A DNA stretch of 64,000 nucleotides, taken from positions 1,178,001-1,242,000 of the forward strand of contig OZ245887.1 in assembly GCA_965229545.1 (NCBI GenBank), given 5' to 3'. Source of the stretch: Megaera sp965229545 (lineage in GTDB: Bacteria; Pseudomonadota; Alphaproteobacteria; Rickettsiales; Rickettsiaceae). Position numbers and translations under genes: made by a program. The notes under the pieces are model-generated. The model saw nothing but the letters and a program-made list of their open reading frames with translations, had not been told where the DNA came from and searched no databases. This document shows, piece after piece, positions 1 to 8,689 of this stretch (its first letter is position 1; every line of letters begins with the position of its first letter).

Positions 1-130
1 TCGGTAAATTAGCTAAAACAGCAGCGGAAAAGGGGAGTAATTTATTTACCTGTATTAATGCATCTTTTAGCCTGGTAGATTGGATATCTGCTATATTTGC
101 ATAATAAGCTAGAAAGGAACGTTGTTTCAT
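1..130 (-). CDS. Possible HEPN-like partner of the adjacent nucleotidyltransferase (partial)
   Basis: Only the first 43 codons are present; the gene runs off the left edge. Its ATG (128-130) overlaps the TGA stop of the upstream nucleotidyltransferase gene in an ATGA arrangement, so the two are translationally coupled. The visible start (MKQRSFLAYYANIADIQS) is mostly helical in character. In minimal nucleotidyltransferase (MNT) modules the partner is usually a small all-helical HEPN protein, the toxin or substrate-binding half. The identification rests on position and overlap, not on a domain match, because the HEPN catalytic motif would lie beyond the window. Confidence 0.45.
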   Translation of the reverse strand, partial: MKQRSFLAYYANIADIQSTRLKDALIQVNKLLPFSAAVLANLP

Positions 131-435
131 AAAAGTTGTACCCCTGTATTTTTAGCTTCGTCATATATTGAAAATTGCTGGTTTTGTGATAAAACATTAA
201 CAACAATATCAATTTTTTGATCTCCAATAATCTTTTTTAGATTAGTTACAAATTCTATCTCTTTTTTTGTGACAATAAATAAATCATCATAATTTGTTTC
301 TATATAGAGGTCTATATCGCCACCTTTTTTAGAATCGTCAACTCTGGAACCAAATAACCATATTTTATCTCCTTTCATAAAAAATGTGGAGAAACTATCT
401 TGGATAGCTTTAATTTGAGTTTTAGTTAACCGCAT
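127..435 (-). CDS. MNT-type nucleotidyltransferase domain protein (antitoxin-like)
   Basis: A 102-residue protein with the minimal nucleotidyltransferase signature: a GSR motif at about residues 30-32 (WLFGSRVDD) followed by GGDIDLYIE, giving the G-S and D-x-D metal-binding pattern of polymerase-beta-type NTases. The length is normal for MNT proteins. Family members paired with HEPN proteins act as antitoxins that AMPylate the toxin, or as substrate-binding NTases. The following gene starts inside this gene's stop codon, which supports a two-gene operon. It lies downstream of prfB on the same strand with a 29-base gap and could be cotranscribed. The catalytic residues look intact. Confidence 0.75.
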   Translation of the reverse strand: MRLTKTQIKAIQDSFSTFFMKGDKIWLFGSRVDDSKKGGDIDLYIETNYDDLFIVTKKEIEFVTNLKKIIGDQKIDIVVNVLSQNQQFSIYDEAKNTGVQLL

Positions 436-464
436 AATAATTTTTACCTAGCTTAAAAATTAAC

Positions 465-1569
465 CTAATATTTTGCTGCTTTTTGTGCTAAGGCAGCGGA
501 GACAAATTTTCCTAAATTGCCATCTAGAACACCGTTTGCATCGGATGTTTCATATTCTGTTCTAAGATCCTTAACCATCTGGTAGGGCTGTAATACGTAT
601 GATCTGATTTGATGTCCCCAGCTAATACCAGTTTTTGCTGCATTTTCCTTGTCTATTTCTTCGTTCTGTTTCTTGATTTCTAAATCATATAACCTAGCCT
701 TAAGCATAGCCATAGCTTCAGCTTTGTTTCTGTGTTGTGATCTATCATTTTGGCATTGTACTACGATATTTGTTGGGATATGGGTTATTCGGACTGCGGA
801 ATCGGTAGTGTTAACATGCTGCCCGCCCGCGCCGGATGCTCGATAAGTGTCTATTCTTAAATCTTTTTCTTCAATGGTAATATCTATATTATCATCAATT
901 TCTGGATATACCCAACAGGAAGCAAAGCTCGTCATTCTTTTACCGGCAGCATTAAAAGGCGAAATACGGACAAGCCTATGTACGCCTGATTCGGTTCTAA
1001 ACCACCCAAAAGCCATTTCTCCTTTTATTTTTATGCAACAGGATTTAACTCCAGCTTCTTCTCCGGCAATAATGTTAATTATTTCTGTCTTAAATCCAAG
1101 ACGTTCGGCAAAGCGTAAATACATACGCATCATCATTGAAGCCCAGTCATGGCTTTCAGTTCCACCTGCTCCGGCATTGATCTCAAGAAAGCAGTTATTA
1201 ACATCTGCTTCACCAGAAAACAGACATTCAGTTTCAAATTTTGTAGCTATACTAGCAAGTTCTGTTAGCTCTTTTTCTACTTGATCTAGTACCGCTTCAT
1301 CATTTTCTTCTTCTGCTATATTGGCAAGTTCAATGTTATCAGCAAGACCATTATTAATTTTATCAAAAGAATTTATAGTGTTTTCCAAAACCCTTTTTTC
1401 TTTTAATAGTAAAGTCGCCTTTTTTTGGTTATTCCAAAGATCCAGTCTATTTGTCTGTTCTTCAAGGGTAATTAGTCTTTTTTTTGCTTCCTCAATGTCA
1501 AAGAGACCTCCGGAGCAATATTAAAGATTGCTCAATTCTGGTTTTAAAATTTTCTATTTCTGCACGCAT
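465..1569 (-). CDS. prfB: Peptide chain release factor 2 (RF2), needs a programmed +1 frameshift
   Basis: RF2 recognises UAA and UGA stop codons and triggers peptide release on the ribosome. The gene reads as two frames. Codons 1-21 begin at the ATG at 1567-1569 and reach an in-frame TGA (1498-1500); translation continues in the +1 frame as DIEEAKKRL and on to the TAG at 465. The spliced product is about 367 residues, the usual RF2 length. The stop-recognition tripeptide SPF (in RISPFNAAG) and the GGQ catalytic motif (SGAGGQHVN) are both present, so the enzyme looks functional. It is divergent from lepA, with about 300 bases between them. Confidence 0.95.
1497..1513 (-). promoter_or_regulatory. 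prfB autoregulatory +1 frameshift site
   Basis: Read on the minus strand, CCGGAGG (1507-1513) acts as the internal Shine-Dalgarno-like sequence. It is followed by TCT, the slippery CTT codon (1501-1503), the TGA stop (1498-1500) and C. This is the classic CTT-TGA-C recoding site. When RF2 is scarce, the ribosome pauses at UGA and slips +1 to make full-length RF2. The downstream frame continues with intact RF2 sequence, so this shift is programmed and not decay. Confidence 0.93.
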
Positions 1570-1902
1570 ATTTGATTTACTTTTTACATTTTTCTTTGCA
1601 GTACATTCTGGGCCTATCGGATAATCACCTTTTACCTGAATAATTCTGGAAACATAGTTTTGTGAAATTATAAACCATTTATTAACAACGGGTCAAGGCT
1701 ATATTAGGTATGCTTGGTTTATAAGCCTATACTTTTCTTAAGGTGCTTTTTCAGAGTAATTTCAGTAAATATAAAGCAGTAGTGCACTAGCTTCTTATTA
1801 ATTTTTCTAGGATTAAGCAAAATAAGTGTTATAATGTGGCCGTTAATAGCTCATTTTTAGTTTATGAGCCTAGATTATAGCTTATCAATATTTTTAGAAA
1901 AA
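1570..1902. other. Divergent intergenic region between prfB and lepA
   Basis: About 330 bases between two divergent start codons, presumably holding both promoters. A perfect TATAAT lies at 1830-1835, 68 bases before the chosen lepA start, and is a good -10 candidate on the plus strand. No clear TTGACA is found at the right distance, so the promoter call is weak. I see no RNA gene or coding region here. Confidence 0.5.
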
Positions 1903-3720
1903 ATGACTGAACAGAAATTTATCCGGAATTTTGCAATTATAGCTCATATTGATCACGGAAAATCTACTTTAGCTGACAGGCTGATTGAATATTGCGGGGG
2001 ACTGGAAAAGAGAGAGATGAGTCAGCAAGTGCTTGATTCAATGGATATTGAAAGGGAACGTGGAATTACTATTAAGGCTCAAACAGTTAGGCTAAAGTAT
2101 AAAGCTAAAGACGGTAATACGTACCAGCTTAACCTTATGGATACCCCTGGCCATGTCGACTTTTCTTATGAGGTTAGTAGATCGCTTGCTGCATGTGAAG
2201 GGTCGCTCTTGGTAGTTGATGCAAGCCAGGGTGTGGAGGCTCAGACCTTAGCTAATGTTTATCAGGCAATTGATAATAACCATGAAATTGTTCCGGTTTT
2301 AAATAAAATTGATTTGCCGGCAGCAGAACCAGAAAGGGTTAAAGAGCAAATAGAAAACGTTATTGGAATAGATGCTTCTAATGCCTTATTGGCCTCAGCT
2401 AAAAGCGGTATTGGTATAGAAGATGTCTTAGAAGCGATTGTTGTAAGACTTCCAGCTCCAAAAAATGATTTTGCCCAGGATGAAAATCCGAATATTCTTA
2501 AAGCTCTGCTAGTAGACAGTTGGTATGATCAGTATCTAGGCGTGGTAATTCTGGTTAGGATTTTTCAAGGTCAGTTAAAGAAAAATATGAAAATCAAAAT
2601 GTTATCAACAAAAAACACTTATATTGTTGATAACGTCGGTTATTTTACTCCCAAGAAAGTAATGTGTGATGTTCTGGAAGCCGGCCAATTAGGTTTTTTT
2701 ACTGCTTCAATCAAACAGGTAACAGAATGTAAAGTTGGTGATACAATTACCGAAGATAGTAAAATTGAAATAAAAATGCTACCTGGTTTTAAACCTAATT
2801 TACCGGTAGTGTTTTGCAGCTTATTTCCAGCTGATGCTTCGGATTTTGAACATTTGAAAGATTCCTTGGGTAAGTTACGTCTTAATGATGCAAGTCTTGA
2901 ATTTGAAACGGAAAGTTCGACTGTCCTTGGTTTTGGATTTAGATGTGGTTTCCTTGGGCTTCTGCACCTTGAAATTGTCCAAGAACGATTAGAACGTGAA
3001 TTTGATCTGGATTTAATTACGACAGCGCCAAGTGTTGTATATAAGGTTAATTTAAGAGGTGGAAAACAAATTGAAGTTCATAATCCTGCTGATTTCCCTG
3101 ATCCGCAGGTAATAGAAACTATGTTAGAGCCATGGATTCGTGCAACTATTATGGTTCCTGAGGAGTATTTAGGTTCGGTGCTTACCCTTTGTACGGATAA
3201 AAGGGGAGTGCAAGTTGACATGAAATATATCGCCGGAAGAATAATGGTTGTATATAGGCTACCGCTCAATGAGATTGTTTTTGATTTTTATGATCGTCTG
3301 AAAGGCTGTAGCAAAGGTTATGCAAGCTTTGACTGGGAAATAGACGGGTATAAAGAAAGTAATTTGGTTAAACTTACCATTCTGGTTAACAGTGATCCTG
3401 TAGATGCGCTATCGATAATTGTTCATAAATCCAGAGCCGAATCAAGAGGACGGGAGTTATGCGCAAGATTAAAAGATCTGATTCCAAGACAGTTATTTCA
3501 AATAGCCATTCAAGCTGCAATAGGCGGGAAAATAATAGCTAGAGAAAATGTTAAAGCGATGAGGAAAGATGTTTTAGCAAAATGTTATGGCGGCGATATT
3601 ACCCGTAAAAGAAAATTGCTTGAAAAACAGAAAGCCGGGAAAAAACGAATGAGGAATATAGGGAATGTCGAAATTCCGCAATCTGCCTTTATTGCTGCTC
3701 TGAAAGTAGGTGACAATTGA
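1903..3720 (+). CDS. lepA: Elongation factor 4, ribosome back-translocating GTPase
   Basis: LepA/EF4 is a translational GTPase that acts on stalled or mistranslocated ribosomes. The 605-residue protein starts MTEQKFIRNFAIIAHIDHG. The G1 motif (AHIDHGKST), the G3 motif (DTPGH) and the G4 motif (NKID) are intact. The C-terminal LepA-specific domain ends KRMRNIGNVEIPQSAFIAAL, which is very typical. An earlier in-frame ATG at 1864 would add 13 residues that other LepA proteins lack, so I choose the ATG at 1903. The gene is full length with no lesion. Its sequence is clearly rickettsia-like. Confidence 0.96.
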   Translation: MTEQKFIRNFAIIAHIDHGKSTLADRLIEYCGGLEKREMSQQVLDSMDIERERGITIKAQTVRLKYKAKDGNTYQLNLMDTPGHVDFSYEVSRSLAACEGSLLVVDASQGVEAQTLANVYQAIDNNHEIVPVLNKIDLPAAEPERVKEQIENVIGIDASNALLASAKSGIGIEDVLEAIVVRLPAPKNDFAQDENPNILKALLVDSWYDQYLGVVILVRIFQGQLKKNMKIKMLSTKNTYIVDNVGYFTPKKVMCDVLEAGQLGFFTASIKQVTECKVGDTITEDSKIEIKMLPGFKPNLPVVFCSLFPADASDFEHLKDSLGKLRLNDASLEFETESSTVLGFGFRCGFLGLLHLEIVQERLEREFDLDLITTAPSVVYKVNLRGGKQIEVHNPADFPDPQVIETMLEPWIRATIMVPEEYLGSVLTLCTDKRGVQVDMKYIAGRIMVVYRLPLNEIVFDFYDRLKGCSKGYASFDWEIDGYKESNLVKLTILVNSDPVDALSIIVHKSRAESRGRELCARLKDLIPRQLFQIAIQAAIGGKIIARENVKAMRKDVLAKCYGGDITRKRKLLEKQKAGKKRMRNIGNVEIPQSAFIAALKVGDN

Positions 3721-3992
3721 TTCTGGAATACTATCTTATTATTCAGGCGGCAAAGCCAGTCTGTAAAATAATTATTTTAAAAGCCCCTTAATTAGCACTT
3801 TCAGTTATAGTTAAAGATAGGGTAGATTAAATCTATAGAAGGGTTTTTTGATTCGTCTGTATAAAAATGATGATTATCATTTTTAGTTTGTTGACAAAGT
3901 GTATATAGACGGTAATAGTATAAGTTATACTTAGAAATCACATATTTTTCTGCTATATCAATAAACTTTCCTATCTTAATTAGTTAGTAAAA
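3721..3992. other. Intergenic region with AT-rich palindromes after lepA
   Basis: It lies between the convergent ends of lepA and the dioxygenase-like gene. A perfect 16-base palindrome TAAAATAATTATTTTA sits near 3766-3781. A 9-base inverted repeat, AAAAATGAT with ATCATTTTT and a 4-base loop, sits at 3863-3884. Either could end transcription from both sides, but the stems have almost no GC pairs, so the terminator role is uncertain. Confidence 0.4.
3863..3884. terminator. Possible bidirectional terminator hairpin
   Basis: A perfect 9-bp stem (AAAAATGAT / ATCATTTTT) with a GATT loop sits between two convergent genes, with A and T runs on its outer arms. The position fits a bidirectional terminator. 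The stem holds only one G-C pair, so its stability is low. Confidence 0.3.
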
Positions 3993-4555
3993 CTAATAAT
4001 TATCTTCATTTTCCCCAGGTATTACTACCTGATAGTTGTAAATACTAATATTTTTCTTTGAGGCTAGTTTGTAAATATCAGACAGTTCAGGGTAATATTC
4101 AGGGGTGGCAAGCTTGTGTCCTTTTAGAAACAGGCGCGTTTGTAAATTTCCCAGCTTTCTGTGTTCAACTCTTAAGTTAATATGTGGTTCAATTCCATGA
4201 ACTGCTGGAGGATATACCGTAATAAAGTGAAATTCCCCTTTATTATTTGTTGTCGCAACTCCATTACCCGTAAAAGTAAGGGTTTTATCAGTATCTATAA
4301 GCTTTTTATTAATCTCCTTTTTAAGCGGTTGGTAAGGGTATTTTCCTTTGCAGTTAATTTGCCAAATATATACTTTAGCATCACCGACCGGAACACAGTT
4401 TTGATCTACTACTACTCCTGTTATAATAATTTTTTCTCCGCAGTATAAAGTTTCCTGGCCAGTTTCACGTAATAAATTATTAGTTAATTCAAAATTTTCT
4501 GGTTCGTAATTATTCTCTGCTTTTGGGGTGATTTTACAGAAATTCATTTTATTTA

Positions 4556-5687
4556 TTACTCTGGCCTTTAAATATTGAACATTATATAGTAGCATAAGCT
4601 ATTTCTTTCTTTTTAAAATAATTTTGAATTTTTATACCATTAAACTGAATTTGTGTTAAATAGGACCGTACATTAATTGTTAAATCTTTTACTGATTTTA
4701 GTACTCGAAAATTATTGGAGTTAGCTTTGACATCTTGGTTTACAAGTTCTTGTGGATTCATATCAGGACAATATGATGGTAAATAAAACAATTCTAGCTT
4801 GTCCTTATGTCTTTCTACATAAGCTTTTACCTTTTTACTGTGATGCACTCTATGATTATCTAATATCAAAAATATTTTCTGCTTAATTTGTCTGATCAGT
4901 CTACCTAAAAATTCAATACACTTTTTGCTGGTAAAATTATCTTCAAATACCATCCAGTTCATAAACCCTTGCGGACTAATAGCAGCTAGCATATTACATT
5001 TAAATCTTGAGCCACTTCTCTTGATTGCTGGGGTCTTGCCTTTAAGACCATATGTTTTACCTCGATTATCTGTTGATTGTATCCCCATTTCATCTCCCCA
5101 ATAAATTCTAGCACTTTCTTTCATTGCACGAGACTTGATTTCTGGATATGTGACTGTTAACCATTCTTTTATCTTCTCTGGATTACGTTGATAGGCTGAT
5201 TTAATTGGTTTTTGAGACGTAAAACCCAATCTATTCATAATTTTTCTTATAGAACGCCTGTTATACTGATAAAGGTAATTGGATTCTATATATTCTTGTA
5301 CCACTTTACTATTCCATAACGTATAATCCATTCCCAATTCATCAGGAGTATGTGATAAAATTTTAGATTTTAATTCCTCTTCTTGATTTTTACTGATTTT
5401 AGATCCTGTTCCTACCTTTACTCCTAGCTTCTTATAGCGAAAGCTTTCTTCCTTATAAATTTTGTACTCTTTAAGATATTTCCATATAGAACTCCTAGAA
5501 AACCCAAAGGTAATAGATGCTTGTTTCTTGCTTATTCCATGTATAACTATTGCTTCCACTGCTTTCTTTCTTAATATCTTGAGATCGCTTGGTGATAATT
5601 TTTTATTAGACATTTTGTTATTACTCTTGATACAATATCATTATATCATTTCTCTAATGTTAGTTCAATATTTAAAGGCCGAAGTAA
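4556..5687 (-). mobile_element. IS630-family element, copy 1 (1,132 bp)
   Basis: The element is flanked by TA dinucleotides at 4554-4555 and 5688-5689, the standard IS630 target. Its ends are inverted repeats of about 25 bases: TTACTCTGGCCTTTAAATAT at the left, and the same with TTACTTCGG at the right when read inward. It carries one transposase gene. Three other copies in this window have exactly the same length. This copy lies inside the 5' end of the dioxygenase-like gene. Confidence 0.93.
4582..5613 (-). CDS. IS630-family transposase, copy 1
   Basis: A 343-residue DDE transposase. An N-terminal HTH region (KKQASITFGFSRSSIWKYL) is followed by a second helical domain. The catalytic residues sit in IYWGDEMGIQ (D), FLILDNHRVHH (D) and SPDMNPQEL-like CPDMNPQEL (E). 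The frame is intact and close to the other copies; the visible difference from the consensus is L for R in KLGVKVG. The TATAAT-rich sequence upstream of the start, inside the right end, may be its promoter. Confidence 0.93.
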   Translation of the reverse strand: MSNKKLSPSDLKILRKKAVEAIVIHGISKKQASITFGFSRSSIWKYLKEYKIYKEESFRYKKLGVKVGTGSKISKNQEEELKSKILSHTPDELGMDYTLWNSKVVQEYIESNYLYQYNRRSIRKIMNRLGFTSQKPIKSAYQRNPEKIKEWLTVTYPEIKSRAMKESARIYWGDEMGIQSTDNRGKTYGLKGKTPAIKRSGSRFKCNMLAAISPQGFMNWMVFEDNFTSKKCIEFLGRLIRQIKQKIFLILDNHRVHHSKKVKAYVERHKDKLELFYLPSYCPDMNPQELVNQDVKANSNNFRVLKSVKDLTINVRSYLTQIQFNGIKIQNYFKKKEIAYATI

Positions 5688-5781
5688 TAAATAGAAGTCA
5701 GAATCTGGAGAATCTGCAAAGCTATTGCTAAGGTAAATTAGATTTATGAATTATGAAAGCAAAAAATATATTAAATCTCAT

Positions 5782-6051
5782 AGAAACCATTATAAAATAA
5801 ATTATCTGATGTATCACGGCGCCTTAGCTATGAGCATAATAAATTCTTATTTATGTGAATAGTTTAATATTAAATCAGAATTAGTAGTTTCTTAGAACTT
5901 GGTGAAAAAGCCTCACATATATCTTGCTTTAAGATTGAATCTTGATAATTACCACAACATGGAAAAAGTTTTTTACTTTTTTACTGTGTAAGAAGAGTGT
6001 TATTTGTAATTTTTAAGCTCTTAATTTACTATCTGGGTAATTAGTAAAAAT
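5782..6051. other. Non-coding stretch before the FKBP-like gene
   Basis: No convincing coding sequence, RNA gene or repeat is visible here. The sequence is AT-rich with scattered stops in all frames. It presumably holds the promoters of the flanking divergent genes. Confidence 0.4.
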
Positions 6052-7087
6052 ATGGGAAATATAACAATGCAAAAAATATTAACATTAATAATTTCGATTG
6101 CTATTATTTACATGATATTTAAACACAACATCGATGGTATTAAAGTACCCCCTGTTGAAGTGAATGATAAAAATAAATCTGACACTTCTAGCTCTACTAC
6201 TCAAGCTCCTCTGGATATTACTGGTAATTTTGTTAAAAAGACTATCTCTAATGTCCTTATTAACGTTTTAAAAACAGATGAAGGAAGAATGTTTTTTGAA
6301 AATATTCTGCAACCTATAAATAAACCGATGGCTGGCTCTGGACAAGGATTTAAGATTAACAATGATAATTTGGTTGAAGCCATGTTTGATATAAAAACTT
6401 TTGGCGAAAGGAGGGGAAGGGCCAGCAACATGCGGACATGTGGTAACTGTGGCTTATAAGATCCTAGCTGCTAATAATATGCTTATTAGCGAAAAAACAG
6501 TTACTTACCCTCTTGGTAGTGACCGAATAGCTCCTGGTGTAGATGCCGTTATTGTTGGCATGAAAGTTGGACAAACAGGGCATGCCGTAATTTCAAGTAA
6601 ATATACAGATAGAGTAGGGGCGCAAACTGATAAAGTAGATAGTTTTAAACTTAATGTAATTCTTAAACAAATAATGCCACAAAATTTTGTAAATGAAGAT
6701 GTTAAAGTTTTTGATGATGAAATAGCTTATAAATTGCCTCTATTGTGCGGAGGTAATGCGATTTATAATGCTAGAATTACCAAACTTAGTAATAGTGAAG
6801 TAATTTATGATTCCAAATCTTCCGGTAATAAAATAAATATGAAAATTGGTAATCTAACTTATCCGGTTATTTTTTCCTATGCACTCCATAATAAAATTCC
6901 GGTGGGCACCAGAACAGTAATAGCTAAAGGTAGGTTATTTAAATCATTTCTTAACGAGTTTAGTACAATTTTTCCACAAACAAAATTGCCGGAAAATGAA
7001 TATTTTATGTTGGAATTATATGATTTTGAAAATAATCTAACTAACAATAGTAATAATCTACTAATTCAGAAGCCAAACGGCAATTAA
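6052..7087 (+). pseudogene. Membrane-anchored FKBP-type peptidyl-prolyl isomerase-like protein, frameshifted
   Basis: The first segment (6052 to about 6410) starts MGNITMQKILTLIISIAI, an N-terminal membrane anchor or uncleaved signal, and runs to KTFGE. The second segment, in the -1 frame, continues GGEGPATCGHVVTVAYKIL and PLGSDRIAPGVDAVIVGMKVG, the core of an FKBP domain (GDxVxVxY, then PGxxxxLxGMKVG). A second domain follows to 7087. The joint lies in GCGAAAGGAGGGGAAGG at about 6406-6420, so a one-base indel has split the gene. The total would be about 344 residues. FKBPs assist folding of periplasmic proteins. Recoding at the purine run is possible but unproven. Confidence 0.65.
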
Positions 7088-7151
7088 TAGAAGCCACGAA
7101 CGAATTAGTGCAGTACGCTGAGAATATTTCAATTCTATTTTAGAAAGAATT

Positions 7152-7698
7152 ATGAATATTCATTTTGAAAAAGCTGCTTTAAAACATATCGATATTATTT
7201 TTATCTGGCTTCAGGAGAAACATATTCAAGAATTTTGGGATAATAGTCAGAATCATAAAGAGGACATCTTAAATTTTATCTACGGAAAACCGCAAAAACA
7301 TTTTGCCGGCGCACAACCAAGTATTGGGTTGGTTATGTTGATGATGAGCCGTACGCTTTTATTTTATCAGATATTTTAGAAAGAAACCAAACAGATCTTT
7401 CAGAAGTCCATCTAGCAAATATGTCGCAGACAGGGCGTACCATATCACTCGATTTTGATATAGGAAATAAGAAATATTTAGGATGTGGATTGGGTGCTCC
7501 AACCCTGTCTGCATTTGTCACTTTTTATAAAAATGAAGTTGATAATAGAGCGGATACTTTTTTTATTGATCCCGATAAAATAACCCTAGAGCTATCCGTG
7601 TATATAATAAAGCCGGTTTTAATAAAGCGGGGCAGTATGAAGTTACAGAAGGATGCTTTATTGGTCATAAAAGCAATTTAATGGTAAAAAAGGTATAA
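7152..7698 (+). pseudogene. GNAT acetyltransferase, AAC(6')-like, with two frameshifts
   Basis: Three frames join into one GNAT protein. MNIHFEKAALKHIDIIFIWL starts the first. The second frame continues KYWVGYVDDEPYAFILSDIL and runs through SLDFDIGNKKYLGCGLGAPT, the acetyl-CoA-binding loop (normally R/Q-x-x-G-x-G/A, here with a Cys). The third gives NNPRAIRVYNKAGF, the typical beta-6/alpha-4 region of AAC(6')-like enzymes, ending at TAA 7696-7698. The breaks lie near 7310-7325 and 7572-7580. With two indels the enzyme is almost surely lost. The ancestor probably acetylated an amine on a small molecule. Confidence 0.75.
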
Positions 7699-7930
7699 GG
7701 GTAAATATATAGGGCAGAAGGCAGAAATTATAGTACAAATCTTAGTGTTTAGTTGCTTGATTAATATTTAGATGGCGTTATCATTTGTCTTTCTTAGCAA
7801 TTATAGAACCGTGCTCTACCAAGGTATTAAATGCTACGGGGGCTATATATTCCCATGAATTCATATTTGTTATACTTCTATTTTTCCTTATTTAGAGAAG
7901 CTGGTTGTAAATAACCTTTGGTCAGAAATG

Positions 7931-8587
7931 CTAAATTGCTTTAATAGGTTCAGCAGTTGATGGTTCATTACTCGAATCAGGGCTTTTAGCAGGGGAGGCA
8001 GATTTAGCGTTCTGTTTTTTGCTGGTTTTGCTGTAACCGCTTAGATTATCTGTATCTTTCTCTGAAGCCCGAGAAGTAGCTTGAGCCTTTTCAAGTTCCT
8101 GTGCTGTTGGGCATCTGTAATTAGCCATTTCATTTTTAGCTTCATTAAGCATTGTTTTGATTTGGTCAAGTTCTGCTCTTAATGCTGAGTTATCCTCCAA
8201 GTAGCCATCTTCAGCTCGTGGACTATTTCTGACTAAAACAGGATAAGCTTTATTCTCTTTTTCTTTCGATTTTTTTCCTATATATTTACTTTCAAGTTCT
8301 TGTTCAAGAATTGTACGATACATACCTCTATTTGCTTGAGAAATATTCTCGTTTTCAAGTAAATCATCATATTCTTCCTCCTCGTCAGCGTAGTCATTAT
8401 TTGCTACATTCTGTTTGGCCTTAGCAATATATTTCTTATTATATAGAGGTGCTCTTTTGCCGCCTTTTGCCCCTTTAGTATCAAAAAGTTTATTATTAGC
8501 TGATTTTTTAAAATACCCTTCCGGACCGGTAGCACAGGATGATAGAAGAAAAATGGAAAGGACAAAAATAACTGCTTTATTTAACAT
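7931..8587 (-). CDS. Predicted lipoprotein, rickettsial conserved hypothetical
   Basis: A 218-residue protein with an N-terminal signal sequence (MLNKAVIFVLSIFLLSSCAT) ending in the lipobox LSSC, so Cys18 should be lipidated and the protein anchored in a membrane. The rest is hydrophilic and partly acidic (DEEEEYDDLLENEN), with a predicted coiled-coil around residues 130-150 and a Ser/Pro/Lys-rich disordered tail. I do not recognise a functional domain. It lies downstream of murG on the same strand, 100 bases away, and may be transcribed separately. The reading frame is intact. Confidence 0.8.
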   Translation of the reverse strand: MLNKAVIFVLSIFLLSSCATGPEGYFKKSANNKLFDTKGAKGGKRAPLYNKKYIAKAKQNVANNDYADEEEEYDDLLENENISQANRGMYRTILEQELESKYIGKKSKEKENKAYPVLVRNSPRAEDGYLEDNSALRAELDQIKTMLNEAKNEMANYRCPTAQELEKAQATSRASEKDTDNLSGYSKTSKKQNAKSASPAKSPDSSNEPSTAEPIKAI

Positions 8588-8689
8588 GAAATTTTCCGAT
8601 TATCATTTAACAATCAAATGTATATAAGATCAATTAATGTCATATATAGCAGAGAGTTGCAACCATGTTATTGCAGTCGAGCTATAAAA

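Larger units (their letters stand above)
3993..5781 (-). pseudogene. Protocatechuate 3,4-dioxygenase beta-like protein, interrupted by IS630
   Basis: The intact 3' part (3993-4547, from MNFCKITPK) encodes an intradiol ring-cleavage dioxygenase-like fold: TGVVVDQNCVPVGDAKVYIW, then GVATTNNKGEFHFITVYP and the PHINLRVEH strand. Such proteins occur in rickettsiae without a known aromatic pathway. IS630 copy 1 sits 7 bases upstream of that ATG. Beyond the element, the same frame continues on the minus strand as an SNSFADSPDSDFYLNK-like stretch. Further up, in another frame, the ATG at 5779-5781 starts MRFNIFFAFII. Together these resemble a signal peptide and its cleavage site, so I infer a secreted protein broken by an indel and an IS. 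The downstream part could still be expressed from an IS-derived promoter. Confidence 0.65.

Noticed and set aside
4548..4595. An upstream start for the dioxygenase-like gene at 4595 (adds MLLYNVQYLKARVINK)
   Set aside because: Those codons lie inside the IS630 terminal repeat and were added by the insertion.
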